A DNA stretch of 38,362 nt from Candidatus Eiseniibacteriota bacterium. Lineage in GTDB: Bacteria; Eisenbacteria; RBG-16-71-46. Every line of letters starts with the position of its first letter. Position 1 is the stretch's first letter. The stretch is from NCBI GenBank assembly GCA_016178725.1, contig JACOSV010000063.1, positions 1 through 38,362 of the forward strand, given 5' to 3'. The translations under genes and the position numbers were made by a program. Of the stretch, positions 1 to 11,300 are shown piece after piece. The notes under the pieces are model-generated. The model saw only the letters and a list, made by a program, of their open reading frames with translations. It had not been told where the DNA came from and made no database searches.

Positions 1-830
1 CCGTCGGCGGTGAGCCGGATGCGGTCGCAGTGCCCGCAGAAGGGGCGGGTGACGGATGCAATCACGGCGACCGTGCCGACGCCGTCGCGATAGCGGTAGA
101 GCGTCGCCGGCGCGCCCGGCTCGTCCACGTGCGCGGGCTCCAGCGGGAACGCCTCGTTCAGCCCCTCGAGGATCTCGGCGGCCGGCACGAGCCGGCTCCG
201 GTCCCACGTGTGGCCGAAGTCGAGCGGCATCCACTCGATGAAGCGCAGCTCGTAGCCGCGCTCGCGCGCCCAGCGCGCGAGCGGCACCGCTTCGTCCTCG
301 TTGAACCCGCGCATCAGCACCGCGTTCACCTTGATCGGCGCCAGGCCGGCGCGGCTCGCGGCCTCGAGGCCGGCGATCACCTCGGCGAGCCGGTCGCGCC
401 GCGCGATCGCGTGGAAGCGCTCGCGGTCGAGCGTGTCGAGGCTGACGTTGACGCGCGTGAGGCCCGCGGCGCGCAGCTCGTCCGCCATCGCGACCAGCTT
501 GAGGCCGTTGGTCGTGAGCGAGAGATCGAGCCCCGGGGCGAGCGCGTTGAGCATCCGCACCAGCACCGGCAGATCGGCGCGCACGGTCGGCTCGCCGCCG
601 GTGAGCCGGATGCCGGTGACGCCGTGCGCGAGGCAGACGCCCGCGAATCGCGTGAGCTCCTCGTACGTGAGCAGATCGCCTTTGGCGAGCCACGGCATAC
701 CCTCGGCCGGCATGCAGTAGACGCAGCGCAGGTTGCAGCGGTCGGTGACCGAGATGCGCAGATCGCGCACCGTGCGTCCCTGCGTGTCGATGAGCGGGAG
801 AGGTCGTCCCGCGGCGCCCGGCTCGTTCAT
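1..830 (-). CDS. moaA: GTP 3',8-cyclase MoaA, 3' end beyond the window
   Basis: Radical-SAM enzyme that converts GTP to 3',8-cyclo-GTP, the first step of molybdenum cofactor synthesis in the cytoplasm. About 276 of the usual ~330 residues are present. The N-terminal cluster motif CNLRCVYC (CxxxCxxC) is visible near residue 32, followed by the LTGGEPTVR motif and a SLDTL strand. Near the truncated end lies FCGHCDRIRLTADG, which holds two of the three cysteines of the second, GTP-binding [4Fe-4S] cluster; the third falls outside the window. The ATG at 830-828 overlaps the stop of the upstream YdeI-like gene as ATGA, so translation is probably coupled. Family assignment is secure. What follows downstream cannot be seen. 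Confidence 0.95.
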   Translation of the reverse strand, partial: MNEPGAAGRPLPLIDTQGRTVRDLRISVTDRCNLRCVYCMPAEGMPWLAKGDLLTYEELTRFAGVCLAHGVTGIRLTGGEPTVRADLPVLVRMLNALAPGLDLSLTTNGLKLVAMADELRAAGLTRVNVSLDTLDRERFHAIARRDRLAEVIAGLEAASRAGLAPIKVNAVLMRGFNEDEAVPLARWARERGYELRFIEWMPLDFGHTWDRSRLVPAAEILEGLNEAFPLEPAHVDEPGAPATLYRYRDGVGTVAVIASVTRPFCGHCDRIRLTAD

Positions 831-1429
831 GCGCGTCGCTCGTACTTCCAGCTGCGGCTCCGACCCTTCGCGATCCACTCGACCGCGGTCGCGATGCGGC
901 GCTCGCGCGTGGCGTCGGTCTTCGCCTCGGTAATCCATTCCACGTACTCGCGCCGGTGGCCGGGCGGGAAGTTCTTGAACGAGGCGAGCGCGCCGCTCGT
1001 GCGGCGCAGCGCCGACGTGAGATCGGCGGGCACGGGGAGCGCGGGCTTCGGCTTCTTCACGCGCTTCACGCCGATGCCCTGCTCGTTGAGCGCCGCTGCC
1101 TGCCTGACGTAGCCCGCCATCACGCGCTTCGCAGGCAGCTGCGAGACCTGGGTGACGCGGCCGAAGTCGCCCCACGACGCGTCGGCGGGCTTCCCCTCCT
1201 TCGTCAGGATCAGCTTGCTCTTCCAGAATCCCAGCGCCGCGTGCTTCTTGAACCCCGCCATCCCGCACAGGATTCCCTTGTACTCGAACGTCGGCATCCG
1301 CCACTTGATCGTCTCTTCGACATCGGGGCAGCCGGCGTGCACGGCTTCACGAATGTGCTTCAGGATCGGCTTCGCGAAGGCCGGGGCCTCGGCGATGTAG
1401 GCGTCGACTCGCGGGTCACGGGATCCCAT
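827..1429 (-). CDS. YdeI/OmpD-associated family protein (DUF1801 plus OmdA-like tail)
   Basis: A 200-residue cytoplasmic protein of the YdeI type. The N-terminal DUF1801 fold (about residues 5-115) shows the family pattern of a helix, then ETIKWRMPTFEYKG, then a strand with FKKHAALGFW. The C-terminal part (about 135-195) has the bacteriocin-protection/OmdA features ALRRTSGALASFKNFPPG and RREYVEWITEAKT. The biochemical role of the family is not established; some members are linked to stress or bacteriocin resistance. The start is supported by a GAGGA Shine-Dalgarno about five bases upstream. The stop overlaps moaA by four bases, so the two are co-transcribed, although no functional link to molybdopterin synthesis is known. 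Family call is firm; function is unknown. Confidence 0.85.
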   Translation of the reverse strand: MGSRDPRVDAYIAEAPAFAKPILKHIREAVHAGCPDVEETIKWRMPTFEYKGILCGMAGFKKHAALGFWKSKLILTKEGKPADASWGDFGRVTQVSQLPAKRVMAGYVRQAAALNEQGIGVKRVKKPKPALPVPADLTSALRRTSGALASFKNFPPGHRREYVEWITEAKTDATRERRIATAVEWIAKGRSRSWKYERRA

Positions 1430-1471
1430 GGCATCCTCGACACGATTAGCGCTGCGGGTGAACGAGCAGAC

Positions 1472-3319
1472 ATTCTACCGCGAGCCGCGGGGTCGCGCCG
1501 CACGGGCCTTGCATGGGCGTGGGCCTGCGTCCTGGCGCTGGTGCCGCTCGTACTCCACAGCCGCGGCGGCGCGTTGGGCGAACCGGCGGCCGACGACTGG
1601 GACTTCATCACCTACGCCCGCGCCGGCCGGTTCTCGTTCTGGGACGGCGGCGGCTCGAGCGCGTTCTGGCGGCCGCTGCCGCACCAGATCTACTACGGCC
1701 TGATCTCGCCGCTGCTGCCCGCCCACGCGTGGGTGGTGCCGGTCGTCCACGGCGCGATGCTGGTCGTGATCGCACTGCTCATCTTCCGCGCGGCGCGACT
1801 CCGGCTGCCGGACGGATGGGCGGCGGCGGTCGCGACATTCCCGCTCTTCGCCGAAGCGGCGCGCATGGCGCTCCAATGGCCATGCCTCTCGGTCGAGCTC
1901 TCGTTCCTGCTCTTCACCGCGCTCGCGCTCCACGAGGCGGCGTTCGACCGGCTGCCGACGGCGTTGCTCGCGCTCCTCGCGGCGCTGTTGAGCAAGGAGG
2001 TCGCGGTGGTCACGGCGCTGGCTTTACCGTGGTTGCCGCGGGCGAGCGCGGCGCCCGGCGCCGGAGCGCGGCGAGCGATCGCGTCCGCGCGTCTCCGCTG
2101 GATCGCGGCGACGGCGGTGGTGACGCTCGTCTGGGCCGCCGCCTACATCGTGATCCGCCGCGCTCACGGCTATCACCTGCCGCACGGATTCGAGACCGAG
2201 CGCGCGACGATCGGCATGCCGTGGCCCGTGCGCTACGGCTGGGCGGTCGCGAACGCGTCGCGCGTCGCGTTCAGCCTGCCGGTCGAGCACGCGCGGCTCG
2301 CGCCGGTCGCGATCGGCACGCTCGCACTGCTGCTCGGCGCGGCGGCGTGGACCTATGCCCGCGACGACGCGGCGCGGCGGCGCCTCGCGGCGCTCGCGCC
2401 GGTCGCGATCGCCGGCGTCGTCTGGTTCGCGACGACGCTCGCGCCGCTCGTCGTCGTCTATCCGATGTGGATGCCGCACCGCGCGCTGGTCGCCTCGCTC
2501 GGCCTTGGCCTCGCGCTGGTGGTCGTCCTCGGCGCCGCGCGCCCGGCGCTGATCGCGGCGCTCGTCGTCGCGCGGCTCGCGCTCTTCGCCGCGAGCCCCG
2601 CACTCCCCGCGCGCGTCACGATGTCGGCGCCCGAGACGGGCGCGTTCCTCGACGCCGTGAAGCTGGCGCGCCTCCAGCGTCTGATGCGCGACACGCGGCT
2701 GGCACTCGCGGCGCGATTCCCGGCGCTGCCGCACGGCGCGCGCGTCGCGATGCTCCATCCGCCGATCTCGACCGAGTACGCGTTCGGCGGGAGTCAGGCG
2801 ATCGACGTCTGGTATCGCGACCCGACGCTGCGATGGGCGCGCTACGATGACCTGCGCATCCATCCCGACTGGACCCCCGCCGCGGTCGTGGACTTCGAGG
2901 CGAACGAGACGCCGCAGATCCGGTTCGTGGCACCCGAGGCGATGCGGCACTACATCGCCGGCGAGGCGCTGACGGTGCGGGACGACTGGGACGCATGCCT
3001 GCGTGCCATGGCCCGCGCCGATTCGGCGCAGGCGGATTCCGGAGCGCGCGCGTTCGTGAGCCGCGTCGCGGGCCGGCGCGCGTTCGCGCTGCTCCGGCTC
3101 GGGCGGTCGAACGAGGCCGAGCGCGAGGCGCTCCGGTCGCTCGCGCTGTGGTCGGATTGCAGCGACGCGCGCTTCACGCTCGCGTCGTCGTTCGCTGTGG
3201 CCGGGCGGCACCGCGAAGCGAATCTCGAGCTCGACACGCTGTTCTCGCTCTATCCGAACGATCGCTCGGGGCGCGCGCTGCGCGACACGATCGCGGCGTG
3301 GGAGCGGCGGGGGAGGTGA
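1472..3319 (+). CDS. Multi-span membrane protein with C-terminal TPR-like repeats (glycosyltransferase-like)
   Basis: About 600 residues. The first ~370 residues contain around ten hydrophobic segments, and an early luminal DDWDFITYA motif resembles the acidic loop of GT-C-type lipid-linked sugar transferases. A soluble stretch follows with VWYRDPTL, and the last ~110 residues form helical TPR-like pairs (GRSNEAEREALRSLALWS, FAVAGRHREANLELDT). It is a distant paralogue of the gene at 20031-21839, which has the same layout and VWYGDPTL. The start is uncertain: no ATG lies in frame, a GTG at 1541 would cut the first membrane helix, and in-frame ATT codons occur at 1445 and 1472. An alternative is an ATG at 1428 in another frame with a lost base near the G4 run at 1489-1492. 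Sugar substrate is unknown. Confidence 0.7.
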   Translation: MLPRAAGSRRTGLAWAWACVLALVPLVLHSRGGALGEPAADDWDFITYARAGRFSFWDGGGSSAFWRPLPHQIYYGLISPLLPAHAWVVPVVHGAMLVVIALLIFRAARLRLPDGWAAAVATFPLFAEAARMALQWPCLSVELSFLLFTALALHEAAFDRLPTALLALLAALLSKEVAVVTALALPWLPRASAAPGAGARRAIASARLRWIAATAVVTLVWAAAYIVIRRAHGYHLPHGFETERATIGMPWPVRYGWAVANASRVAFSLPVEHARLAPVAIGTLALLLGAAAWTYARDDAARRRLAALAPVAIAGVVWFATTLAPLVVVYPMWMPHRALVASLGLGLALVVVLGAARPALIAALVVARLALFAASPALPARVTMSAPETGAFLDAVKLARLQRLMRDTRLALAARFPALPHGARVAMLHPPISTEYAFGGSQAIDVWYRDPTLRWARYDDLRIHPDWTPAAVVDFEANETPQIRFVAPEAMRHYIAGEALTVRDDWDACLRAMARADSAQADSGARAFVSRVAGRRAFALLRLGRSNEAEREALRSLALWSDCSDARFTLASSFAVAGRHREANLELDTLFSLYPNDRSGRALRDTIAAWERRGR

Positions 3320-3323
3320 GTGT

Positions 3324-3355
3324 GGCGCGCGGGCGTCGCGGGGCCGACGCGCGCC
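3324..3355. terminator. GC-rich stem-loop between convergent genes
   Basis: GGCGCG at 3324-3329 pairs with CGCGCC at 3350-3355. Inside it CGTCG pairs with CGACG after a four-base bulge. It lies just after the stop of the plus-strand gene (3319) and before the convergent stop at 3363. No T-run follows on either strand, so it is at most an atypical or bidirectional terminator. Confidence 0.4.
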
Positions 3356-3362
3356 GCCGGCG

Positions 3363-3950
3363 CTACTTCTTCGGCGCGGATTCCTTCTTGCGTCGGGCGT
3401 CCATCAGCCGCTCGAGTCGGCGATCCACCCACGTGACCAGCATGCGATCGGCGCCCGGGTCCGGCGACGAGGTCCAGCGCGCGCCGAGGTGGACGACGAT
3501 CTCGTCGTCGCTCCACGTCGCCGATTGCGCGCTGTCCTCCCGGCGTGTGTTGAACGTGGACGGCGCGTCGGTCGGCAACGCCTCGACCTGCGGGTCGCCG
3601 AGGATCCGGACCAGGCGATCGCGCGCTGCCGCGAAATCGGCGGAGGAAGCGTCGAGGCGATAGCCGACGGTCACGCGCCACAGGAAGTCCACGTCGTGGG
3701 GCGTGCGGAAGAACGAGTACTGCACGTACTGGACGCGCGGCTCGTCCACCGCGCAGACGACGAACGCCGTGCCGTTCGAGATCACCGTGTCGCCGTGCGC
3801 CGTGATCGCGCTGTCGAGCTGGGCGCGGTTCATGCCGAGCCAGAAGCGCTCGTCGCCGCGCGGAAGTCGGCGGGCGGCGCCGGCGTGAATCGGCATCAGG
3901 CAGAGTATGATCGCCAACGCGTACGCGAGCCGCGAACGGGGGATGCGCAT
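3363..3950 (-). CDS. Secreted protein of unknown function
   Basis: A 195-residue protein. It begins with a signal peptide (MRIPRSRLAYALAIILC, cleavage probably after HAGAA). The mature part starts with FWLGMNRAQLDSAITAHGD, which faintly recalls the helix and turn of BamE/SmpA-like lipoproteins, but no lipobox cysteine is present and I do not claim homology. The rest is mixed strand and helix and ends in a Lys-rich tail. The ATG at 3950 was chosen because it is followed at once by the signal peptide; the open frame extends further upstream only through the antisense of the divergent gene. Its 5' end collides with the plus-strand gene starting at 3943. Function not recognised. Confidence 0.65.
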   Translation of the reverse strand: MRIPRSRLAYALAIILCLMPIHAGAARRLPRGDERFWLGMNRAQLDSAITAHGDTVISNGTAFVVCAVDEPRVQYVQYSFFRTPHDVDFLWRVTVGYRLDASSADFAAARDRLVRILGDPQVEALPTDAPSTFNTRREDSAQSATWSDDEIVVHLGARWTSSPDPGADRMLVTWVDRRLERLMDARRKKESAPKK

Positions 3951-4953
3951 GCGGATGTTTTCGGAACGTGGCGGACGGGGCTTGAGCGCGATCGCGCGGG
4001 GCGCGGCGTGCGTTGCAGCGTGCGTCCCGACGTTGCTCGCGATCGGCGCGACGGCGGCGCGGGCGCAGCAGGTGGCCGACACGACGTTCGACGCGAGCGT
4101 CGCGCAGCCGGCGTTCGCGAAACGCCATCCGAAGGTGCTGTTCGACGAGGCCCACCACAACTTCCATACCGCGACGGGACGCTACAAGGCCTTCGCCGAT
4201 CTGATCACGCACGACGGCTGCCTCGTGACGCCCAACCGCGCGCCGTTCACGCTCCCCGAGCTCGCCGGCTACGACATCCTGATCATCTCGAACGCGCTCG
4301 GCAGCGAGCGGATGTCGGACTCGACCGCGGCGCGGGCGGCGTTCACCGGCCCCGAGTGCGATCAGGTGCGCGACTGGGTGCGCGGCGGCGGCGCGCTGCT
4401 GCTGATCGCCGATCACGCGCCGATGGGCAGCGCGGCGAAGGACCTCGCCGCGCGCTTCGGCGTGGACATGCGGAACGGCGTGACGGTGGATACCACCGCC
4501 GGCCGGTTCGAGCAGATGAATCCGACGCTGCTCCTCTACACGCGCGCGAACGGCGGCCTCGGCGACCATCCGATCCTCGCCGGCCGCGACTCGAACGAGC
4601 GCGTCGGGCGCGTGCTCGCGTTCACCGGCCAGTCGCTCACCGGCCCCGAAGGCAGCACGGCGCTGCTCGTCCTTTCGCCCAACGCGCGCGATCTGATCGT
4701 GCCGTCGCTGCAGGCGGCGATGACGACGGACATCGCGCAGGCGATCCCGGCCGCCGGGCGCTGCCAGGGTCTGGCGTTCGCGTTCGGCAAGGGGTGCGTG
4801 GTCGTGCTCGGCGAAGCGGCGATGCTCTCCGCGCAGATCGGCGGCTCGGCCGCGAATCGTTTCAAGATGGGCATGAACGTGCCGGGCACCGACGATCGCC
4901 AGTTCGCGCTCAACATCGTGCGCTGGCTGGGGCGGGCGCTGCCGAATCATTGA
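3943..4953 (+). CDS. Exported DUF4350/GATase-like domain protein
   Basis: About 336 residues with an N-terminal signal peptide ending near TAARAQQ. The mature domain starts KVLFDEAHHNFHTATGRY, continues with a DGCLVTPN stretch and YDILIISNALG, and then WVRGGGALLLIADHAPMG. This order is typical of DUF4350 / class I glutamine-amidotransferase-like folds, which are thought to bind ligands rather than catalyse. A GEAAMLSAQ segment precedes the C-terminal helix FALNIVRWLGRAL. Starts at 3943, 3949 and 3955 are all possible; 3943 follows a G-rich stretch that may act as ribosome binding site. Starting at 3943 gives an eight-base 5' overlap with the minus-strand neighbour, and 3955 gives none. Ligand and role are unknown. 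Confidence 0.7.
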   Translation: MRMRMFSERGGRGLSAIARGAACVAACVPTLLAIGATAARAQQVADTTFDASVAQPAFAKRHPKVLFDEAHHNFHTATGRYKAFADLITHDGCLVTPNRAPFTLPELAGYDILIISNALGSERMSDSTAARAAFTGPECDQVRDWVRGGGALLLIADHAPMGSAAKDLAARFGVDMRNGVTVDTTAGRFEQMNPTLLLYTRANGGLGDHPILAGRDSNERVGRVLAFTGQSLTGPEGSTALLVLSPNARDLIVPSLQAAMTTDIAQAIPAAGRCQGLAFAFGKGCVVVLGEAAMLSAQIGGSAANRFKMGMNVPGTDDRQFALNIVRWLGRALPNH

Positions 4954-4978
4954 CACCCGCGCCGGGCGCGCCTAGCGT
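4950..4978 (+). promoter_or_regulatory. Candidate sigma70-like promoter for the OPT transporter gene
   Basis: A perfect TTGACA at 4950-4955 is followed after 17 bases by TAGCGT at 4973-4978, about 42 bases before the ATG at 5021. The -35 overlaps the stop codon of the preceding gene. The -10 matches the consensus at only three of six positions, and it lies in the loop of the stem-loop at 4961-4985, so only one of the two readings may be right. Confidence 0.4.
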
Positions 4979-4985
4979 GCCCGGC
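4961..4985. terminator. Stem-loop after the DUF4350-like gene
   Basis: GCCGGGC at 4961-4967 pairs perfectly with GCCCGGC at 4979-4985 across an 11-base loop, eight bases after the stop at 4953. No U-tract follows, so intrinsic termination is doubtful. It could instead be a transcript-processing hairpin. Confidence 0.35.
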
Positions 4986-5020
4986 TTCACGCTGGTCGCC
5001 GCGATCCCGAGGAATCCGCC

Positions 5021-7324
<2,304 letters not shown>

Positions 7325-7373
7325 CGCCGGGCCGCGCCGCGGCCGGAGCGCGTCGCCCGCGGCGCGGTCTCCC

Positions 7374-8189
7374 ATGAACGCCGATCTCCTGCGCCGCATC
7401 GAGGCGATGGCGATCCGCGGGGCGGAGCGCCACTGGGCGCTCATGCCCGCCGCGGTCGCAAAGCGCGTCCGCCCCGAGGTCGTGCGCGTCGCCGACGGAC
7501 TCTTCACGATGATGCCGAAGAGCGACGCCCTGCGCATGAACCGCGTGATTGGTCTCGGCCACCGCGGCGAGGCGGGCGAGCGCGCGATCGACGAGATCAT
7601 CGAGCGCGCCCGCGCGGCGCGGCTGCACCGGTTCAGCGTGGTCCTCGGCCCCGGGCCGCAGCGGGCGCGGATCGCGCGCTGGCTCGAATCGCGGCGCCTC
7701 CGCAAGCAGCACGGCTACGCGCTGCTCGTGCGGGATCTCGGCGAGCCGGTGCCGCGCGTCGCGACCGACTTCACGGTCCGGCGCATCGGACCGGCGATGG
7801 CGAAGCACTCGGTCGCGGTGCTCGCCGAGGCGTTCGCGACACCGGCGAGCCGCCGCGACTGGGCGCTCGCGGCCGCCGCCTCGCGCGACTACGCGCACTT
7901 CATGGCCTTCGACGGCACCACGCCGGTCGCGGTCGGCGCGCTCGCGATCGACGACGGCCTCGGCTGGCTCGGCGGCGCGGCGACCCGCACGCGCTGGCGG
8001 AAGCGCGGCGCGCAGAGCGCGATCATCGTGGCGCGGCTGCGGCACGCGCAGCGCGCGGGCTGCGCGTGGGCGTGGAGCCAGACCGGCGAGCACGTGCGCG
8101 GCCGGCCCGACGGATCGCGGCGCAATCTCGCGCGGCTCGGATTCGAGCAGGCGTGCGTCGAGCCGATCTACGTCTGGGAGGGGCAATGA
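7374..8189 (+). CDS. GNAT-like acetyltransferase
   Basis: A 271-residue soluble protein. The N-terminal ~120 residues form a domain with RFSVVLGPGPQRARIARWL, and the C-terminal ~150 residues look like a GNAT fold: FTVRRIGPAMAKHSVAVLAEAF, then a strand pair VAVGALAIDDGLGWLGGAAT, then an acetyl-CoA loop region RWRKRGAQSAIIVARLRHA (equivalent of the R/QxxGxG/A motif), and an ending ARLGFEQACVEPIYVW typical of GNAT C-termini. Similar two-part GNATs use the N-terminal half as a degenerate copy. It lies 49 bases after the OPT gene in the same direction and could be co-transcribed. Substrate unknown. Confidence 0.75.
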   Translation: MNADLLRRIEAMAIRGAERHWALMPAAVAKRVRPEVVRVADGLFTMMPKSDALRMNRVIGLGHRGEAGERAIDEIIERARAARLHRFSVVLGPGPQRARIARWLESRRLRKQHGYALLVRDLGEPVPRVATDFTVRRIGPAMAKHSVAVLAEAFATPASRRDWALAAAASRDYAHFMAFDGTTPVAVGALAIDDGLGWLGGAATRTRWRKRGAQSAIIVARLRHAQRAGCAWAWSQTGEHVRGRPDGSRRNLARLGFEQACVEPIYVWEGQ

Positions 8190-8358
8190 GGTCGGTGGGA
8201 GATGGAGAAGAGCAGATACCGACCCGCGCTCGCTCCCGGTCTTTGAGGTGGTGCTGGTTGGGGGCTTTGCCGATCTATTGGAACAGTACGCCTGTTCATT
8301 TGCGACGCCGGACCCTTCGGTCCGGAGATGGCTGAACCGACACGAGGCAACGCGATTC
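8190..8358 (+). promoter_or_regulatory. 5' leader of the giant surface protein with three inverted repeats
   Basis: Three perfect inverted repeats follow one another: GGTCGGT at 8190-8196 with ACCGACC at 8218-8224; GAACAG at 8281-8286 with CTGTTC at 8292-8297; CCGGACC at 8308-8314 with GGTCCGG at 8319-8325 around a four-base loop. The ATG at 8359 is preceded by GAGG at 8343-8346. The leader could be regulatory RNA, and the 8281-8297 palindrome could be a repressor site. It does not match the c-di-GMP-I riboswitch pattern as I know it. No clear -35/-10 pair was found. Confidence 0.35.
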
Positions 8359-11300
8359 ATGGCCGCCTTCTCCTTCGCGAAGAATCTGCGCGTTCACCAT
8401 GCCACCTGGGTCGCGCTGGCATTTGCGATCGCGGTCGGCCTGCTGGCCCCCGCCGCTGTCCGGGCCGCGACGGTGACCTGGAGCGGCGCCGGCACCGACA
8501 ACAATTGGGCGACCGCCGCCAACTGGGTCGGCGGCGTGGCCCCGATCTCCGGCGACGACCTGGTCTTTCCCGGCAGCGCCGCGCGGCTCACCAACGTGAA
8601 CAACCTCCTGGCGTCGACCGGCTTCAGCTCGATCAGCTTCCAGGCCTCCGGGTACTCGATCAGCGGCAACGCGATCGGCATCAGCACCGCGGCCGGGATC
8701 ACCGTCGCCGCGGGCGTGACGGGAACGAACACGGTCGCCCTCGCGATCGCGCTGACGGTAGACCAGACCTGGACGGTGAGCGATGCCGGCGCGACGCTGG
8801 ACGTCTCCGGTGTGACCAGCGGCACCGCCGCATTGACCAAGGCCGGTGCGGGGACCTACCGGGTTTCGGGGACCGCCACCAACTCCTATACCGGCGGCCT
8901 GATCGTCAACGCCGGAACGGTGCTCCTGAACAAGACGAGCGGGAAGAACATCGTCACCGGAACCTTGACGATCACCGGCGGTCTGGTCCAGTCGCTGGCG
9001 AGCAACGAGATCCCGGGCAAGCGGGTCACGGTCGCATACCCGGGGCTGCTGGACCTCAACAACTTCTCCGATACGATCGGCGGTCTGACTCTGACCGGAG
9101 GCGCCGTCACCACCGGGACCGGGACCCTGACGCTCGGGGGGACCGTGACCGGCAATGCCTCCGCCACCACCGCGACCATCACCGGCAACCTCGGCCTCGG
9201 CGGCAACCGGACCTTTTCGATCAACGATGGCACCGCCACCGACGACGTGTCGATCACGGCCGTGATCAGCGGCGCCTTCAACGTCACGAAGAGCGGCGCC
9301 GGAACGCTCGCTTTCACCGTGAACAACACCTACACCGGGACCACGACCATCAATGCCGGCCAGCTCGTCGTCACGGCCAACAACGGGCTCGGGACCATCG
9401 CCGGCAAGACGACGATCGCCTCCGGAGCCACACTCGGGTTCCGCGGCGGATTCAGTTACAGCACGCCCGAAACGCTCAGCGTCACGGGGACGGGCGTCGG
9501 CGCGGCCGGAGCGGTCAAGAACGTCAGCGAGGACAACAGCTTTGCCGGTCCGATCACGTTGACCGCGGCCAGCACGATCGGCTCGGCGACGGCGGCCAAC
9601 ACGCTGACCTTGACCGGGACCCTCACCAACGGTGGGTTCGCGACGACGTTCAGCGGCGCGGGGAACACCGTCGTGAATGGCATCATCCTCGGGACGGGCG
9701 CGGTCACGAAGTCGGGCACCGGGGTGCTGACGCTGGCGGCGGCCAATCTCTACACCGGCGTGACCACGGTCAGTGCCGGAACCCTGCGCGTCACCAGCAC
9801 GCTCGGTTCCCCCACGGGCACGGGTGCGGTCACGGTTTCCTCGGGCGCCTTTCTCGATGGCGCCAACCCCGGCGGCATCGCCGGGACCACGACCATCGCC
9901 AATGGCGGGAATCTGACCCCGGGCAACGCAAGGCCAGGGACGTTGAACACCGGCGCCCTCGTCCTGAACTCGACGTCCAATCTCAACTTCGAGCTCGGGA
10001 CCACCAGCGACCAGGTCAGCGCGACCGGGAACCTGACTGCGGATGGCGTGTTGAATGTCACCGCAGCGGGCGGGTTCGGCGCCGGCACCTACACGCTCTT
10101 CAGCTACACGGGTGTGTTGACCAACAACGTGATCAACATCGGATCGGTGCCCGCGGGGCCCGCCTACTTCATCGACGTGGCGACGGCCGGGCAGGTCATG
10201 CTGCGCGTCCATCCGGTGGTGGCGTCCATCGTCCGCAATGGGACCGACCCGACAAATGCCACGAGCGTGAGCTTCACCGTGACGTTCAGCGAGGCGGTGA
10301 CGGGTGTCGATGCCACCGATTTCTCGCTGACCACGACCGGCGCGATCGCCGGGGCTTCGGTCAGCGGCGTGAGCGGGTCGGGCTCCGTCTACACGGTGAC
10401 CGCCAACACCGGGAGCGGGTCCGGGACGATCCGCCTGGATCTCATCGACAACAACTCGATCGTGACGGGCGGGAACCCGCTGGGCGGGAACTCGGCGGGC
10501 GACGGGAACTTCACCTCGGGTCAGGTCTACACGGTCGACAAGACGGCCCCCTCCGTCGTGTCGTCGAACCGGGCCGGCCCCGATCCGACGAGCACCGCCA
10601 CGGTCGACTTCACCGTGACCTTCAGCGAGGCGGTGACCGGCGTGGATCTGACCGATCTTGGCCTGACCACGACGGGATTGAGCGGCACCTCGGTGAGCGC
10701 CGTCAGCGGAAGCGGCGCTGTCTACACGGTGACGGTCAACACGGGAACCGGATCGGGGACGATTCGTCTGGATGTGCTGGACGACGACACCATCGTCGAT
10801 GCCGCCGGCAATCCGCTCGGCGGGACCGGCGCGGGCAACGGCGGTTTCACGACCGGGCAGACGTATACGATCGACCGCAACTCCCCCTCGGTCGCGATGA
10901 GCACCGCGCTCACCAATCCGACCCGAGTCTCGCCGATCCCGGTGACGGTGACGTTCACCAAGACCGTCACAGGCTTCACCGCGTCGGATGTCACGCTGTC
11001 GAACGGGACGTTGGGCAACTTCACCGGGTCCGGGTTGAGCTATGCCTTCGACCTGACCCCGACCGCAAACGGGCTGGTGACGGCCGACATCCCGGCGGGA
11101 GTGGCATTCGACGTGGACGGTCGGGGGAACGTGGCCGCGCCGCAGTTCGCGATGACCTACGACTCGGTCGCCCCGACCGTGGCCTCGATCAACCTGGCCT
11201 CGACGAGTCCGACGAACGCATCGAGCATTTCGTTCACGGCGACGTTCAGCGAGGTCGTGACGGGCGTGGATGCGACCGACTTCGCGCTGACCACGACCGG

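Noticed and set aside
8190-8358. c-di-GMP riboswitch before the adhesin-like gene
   Set aside because: The characteristic conserved core of the class I aptamer is not visible; only simple inverted repeats are present.
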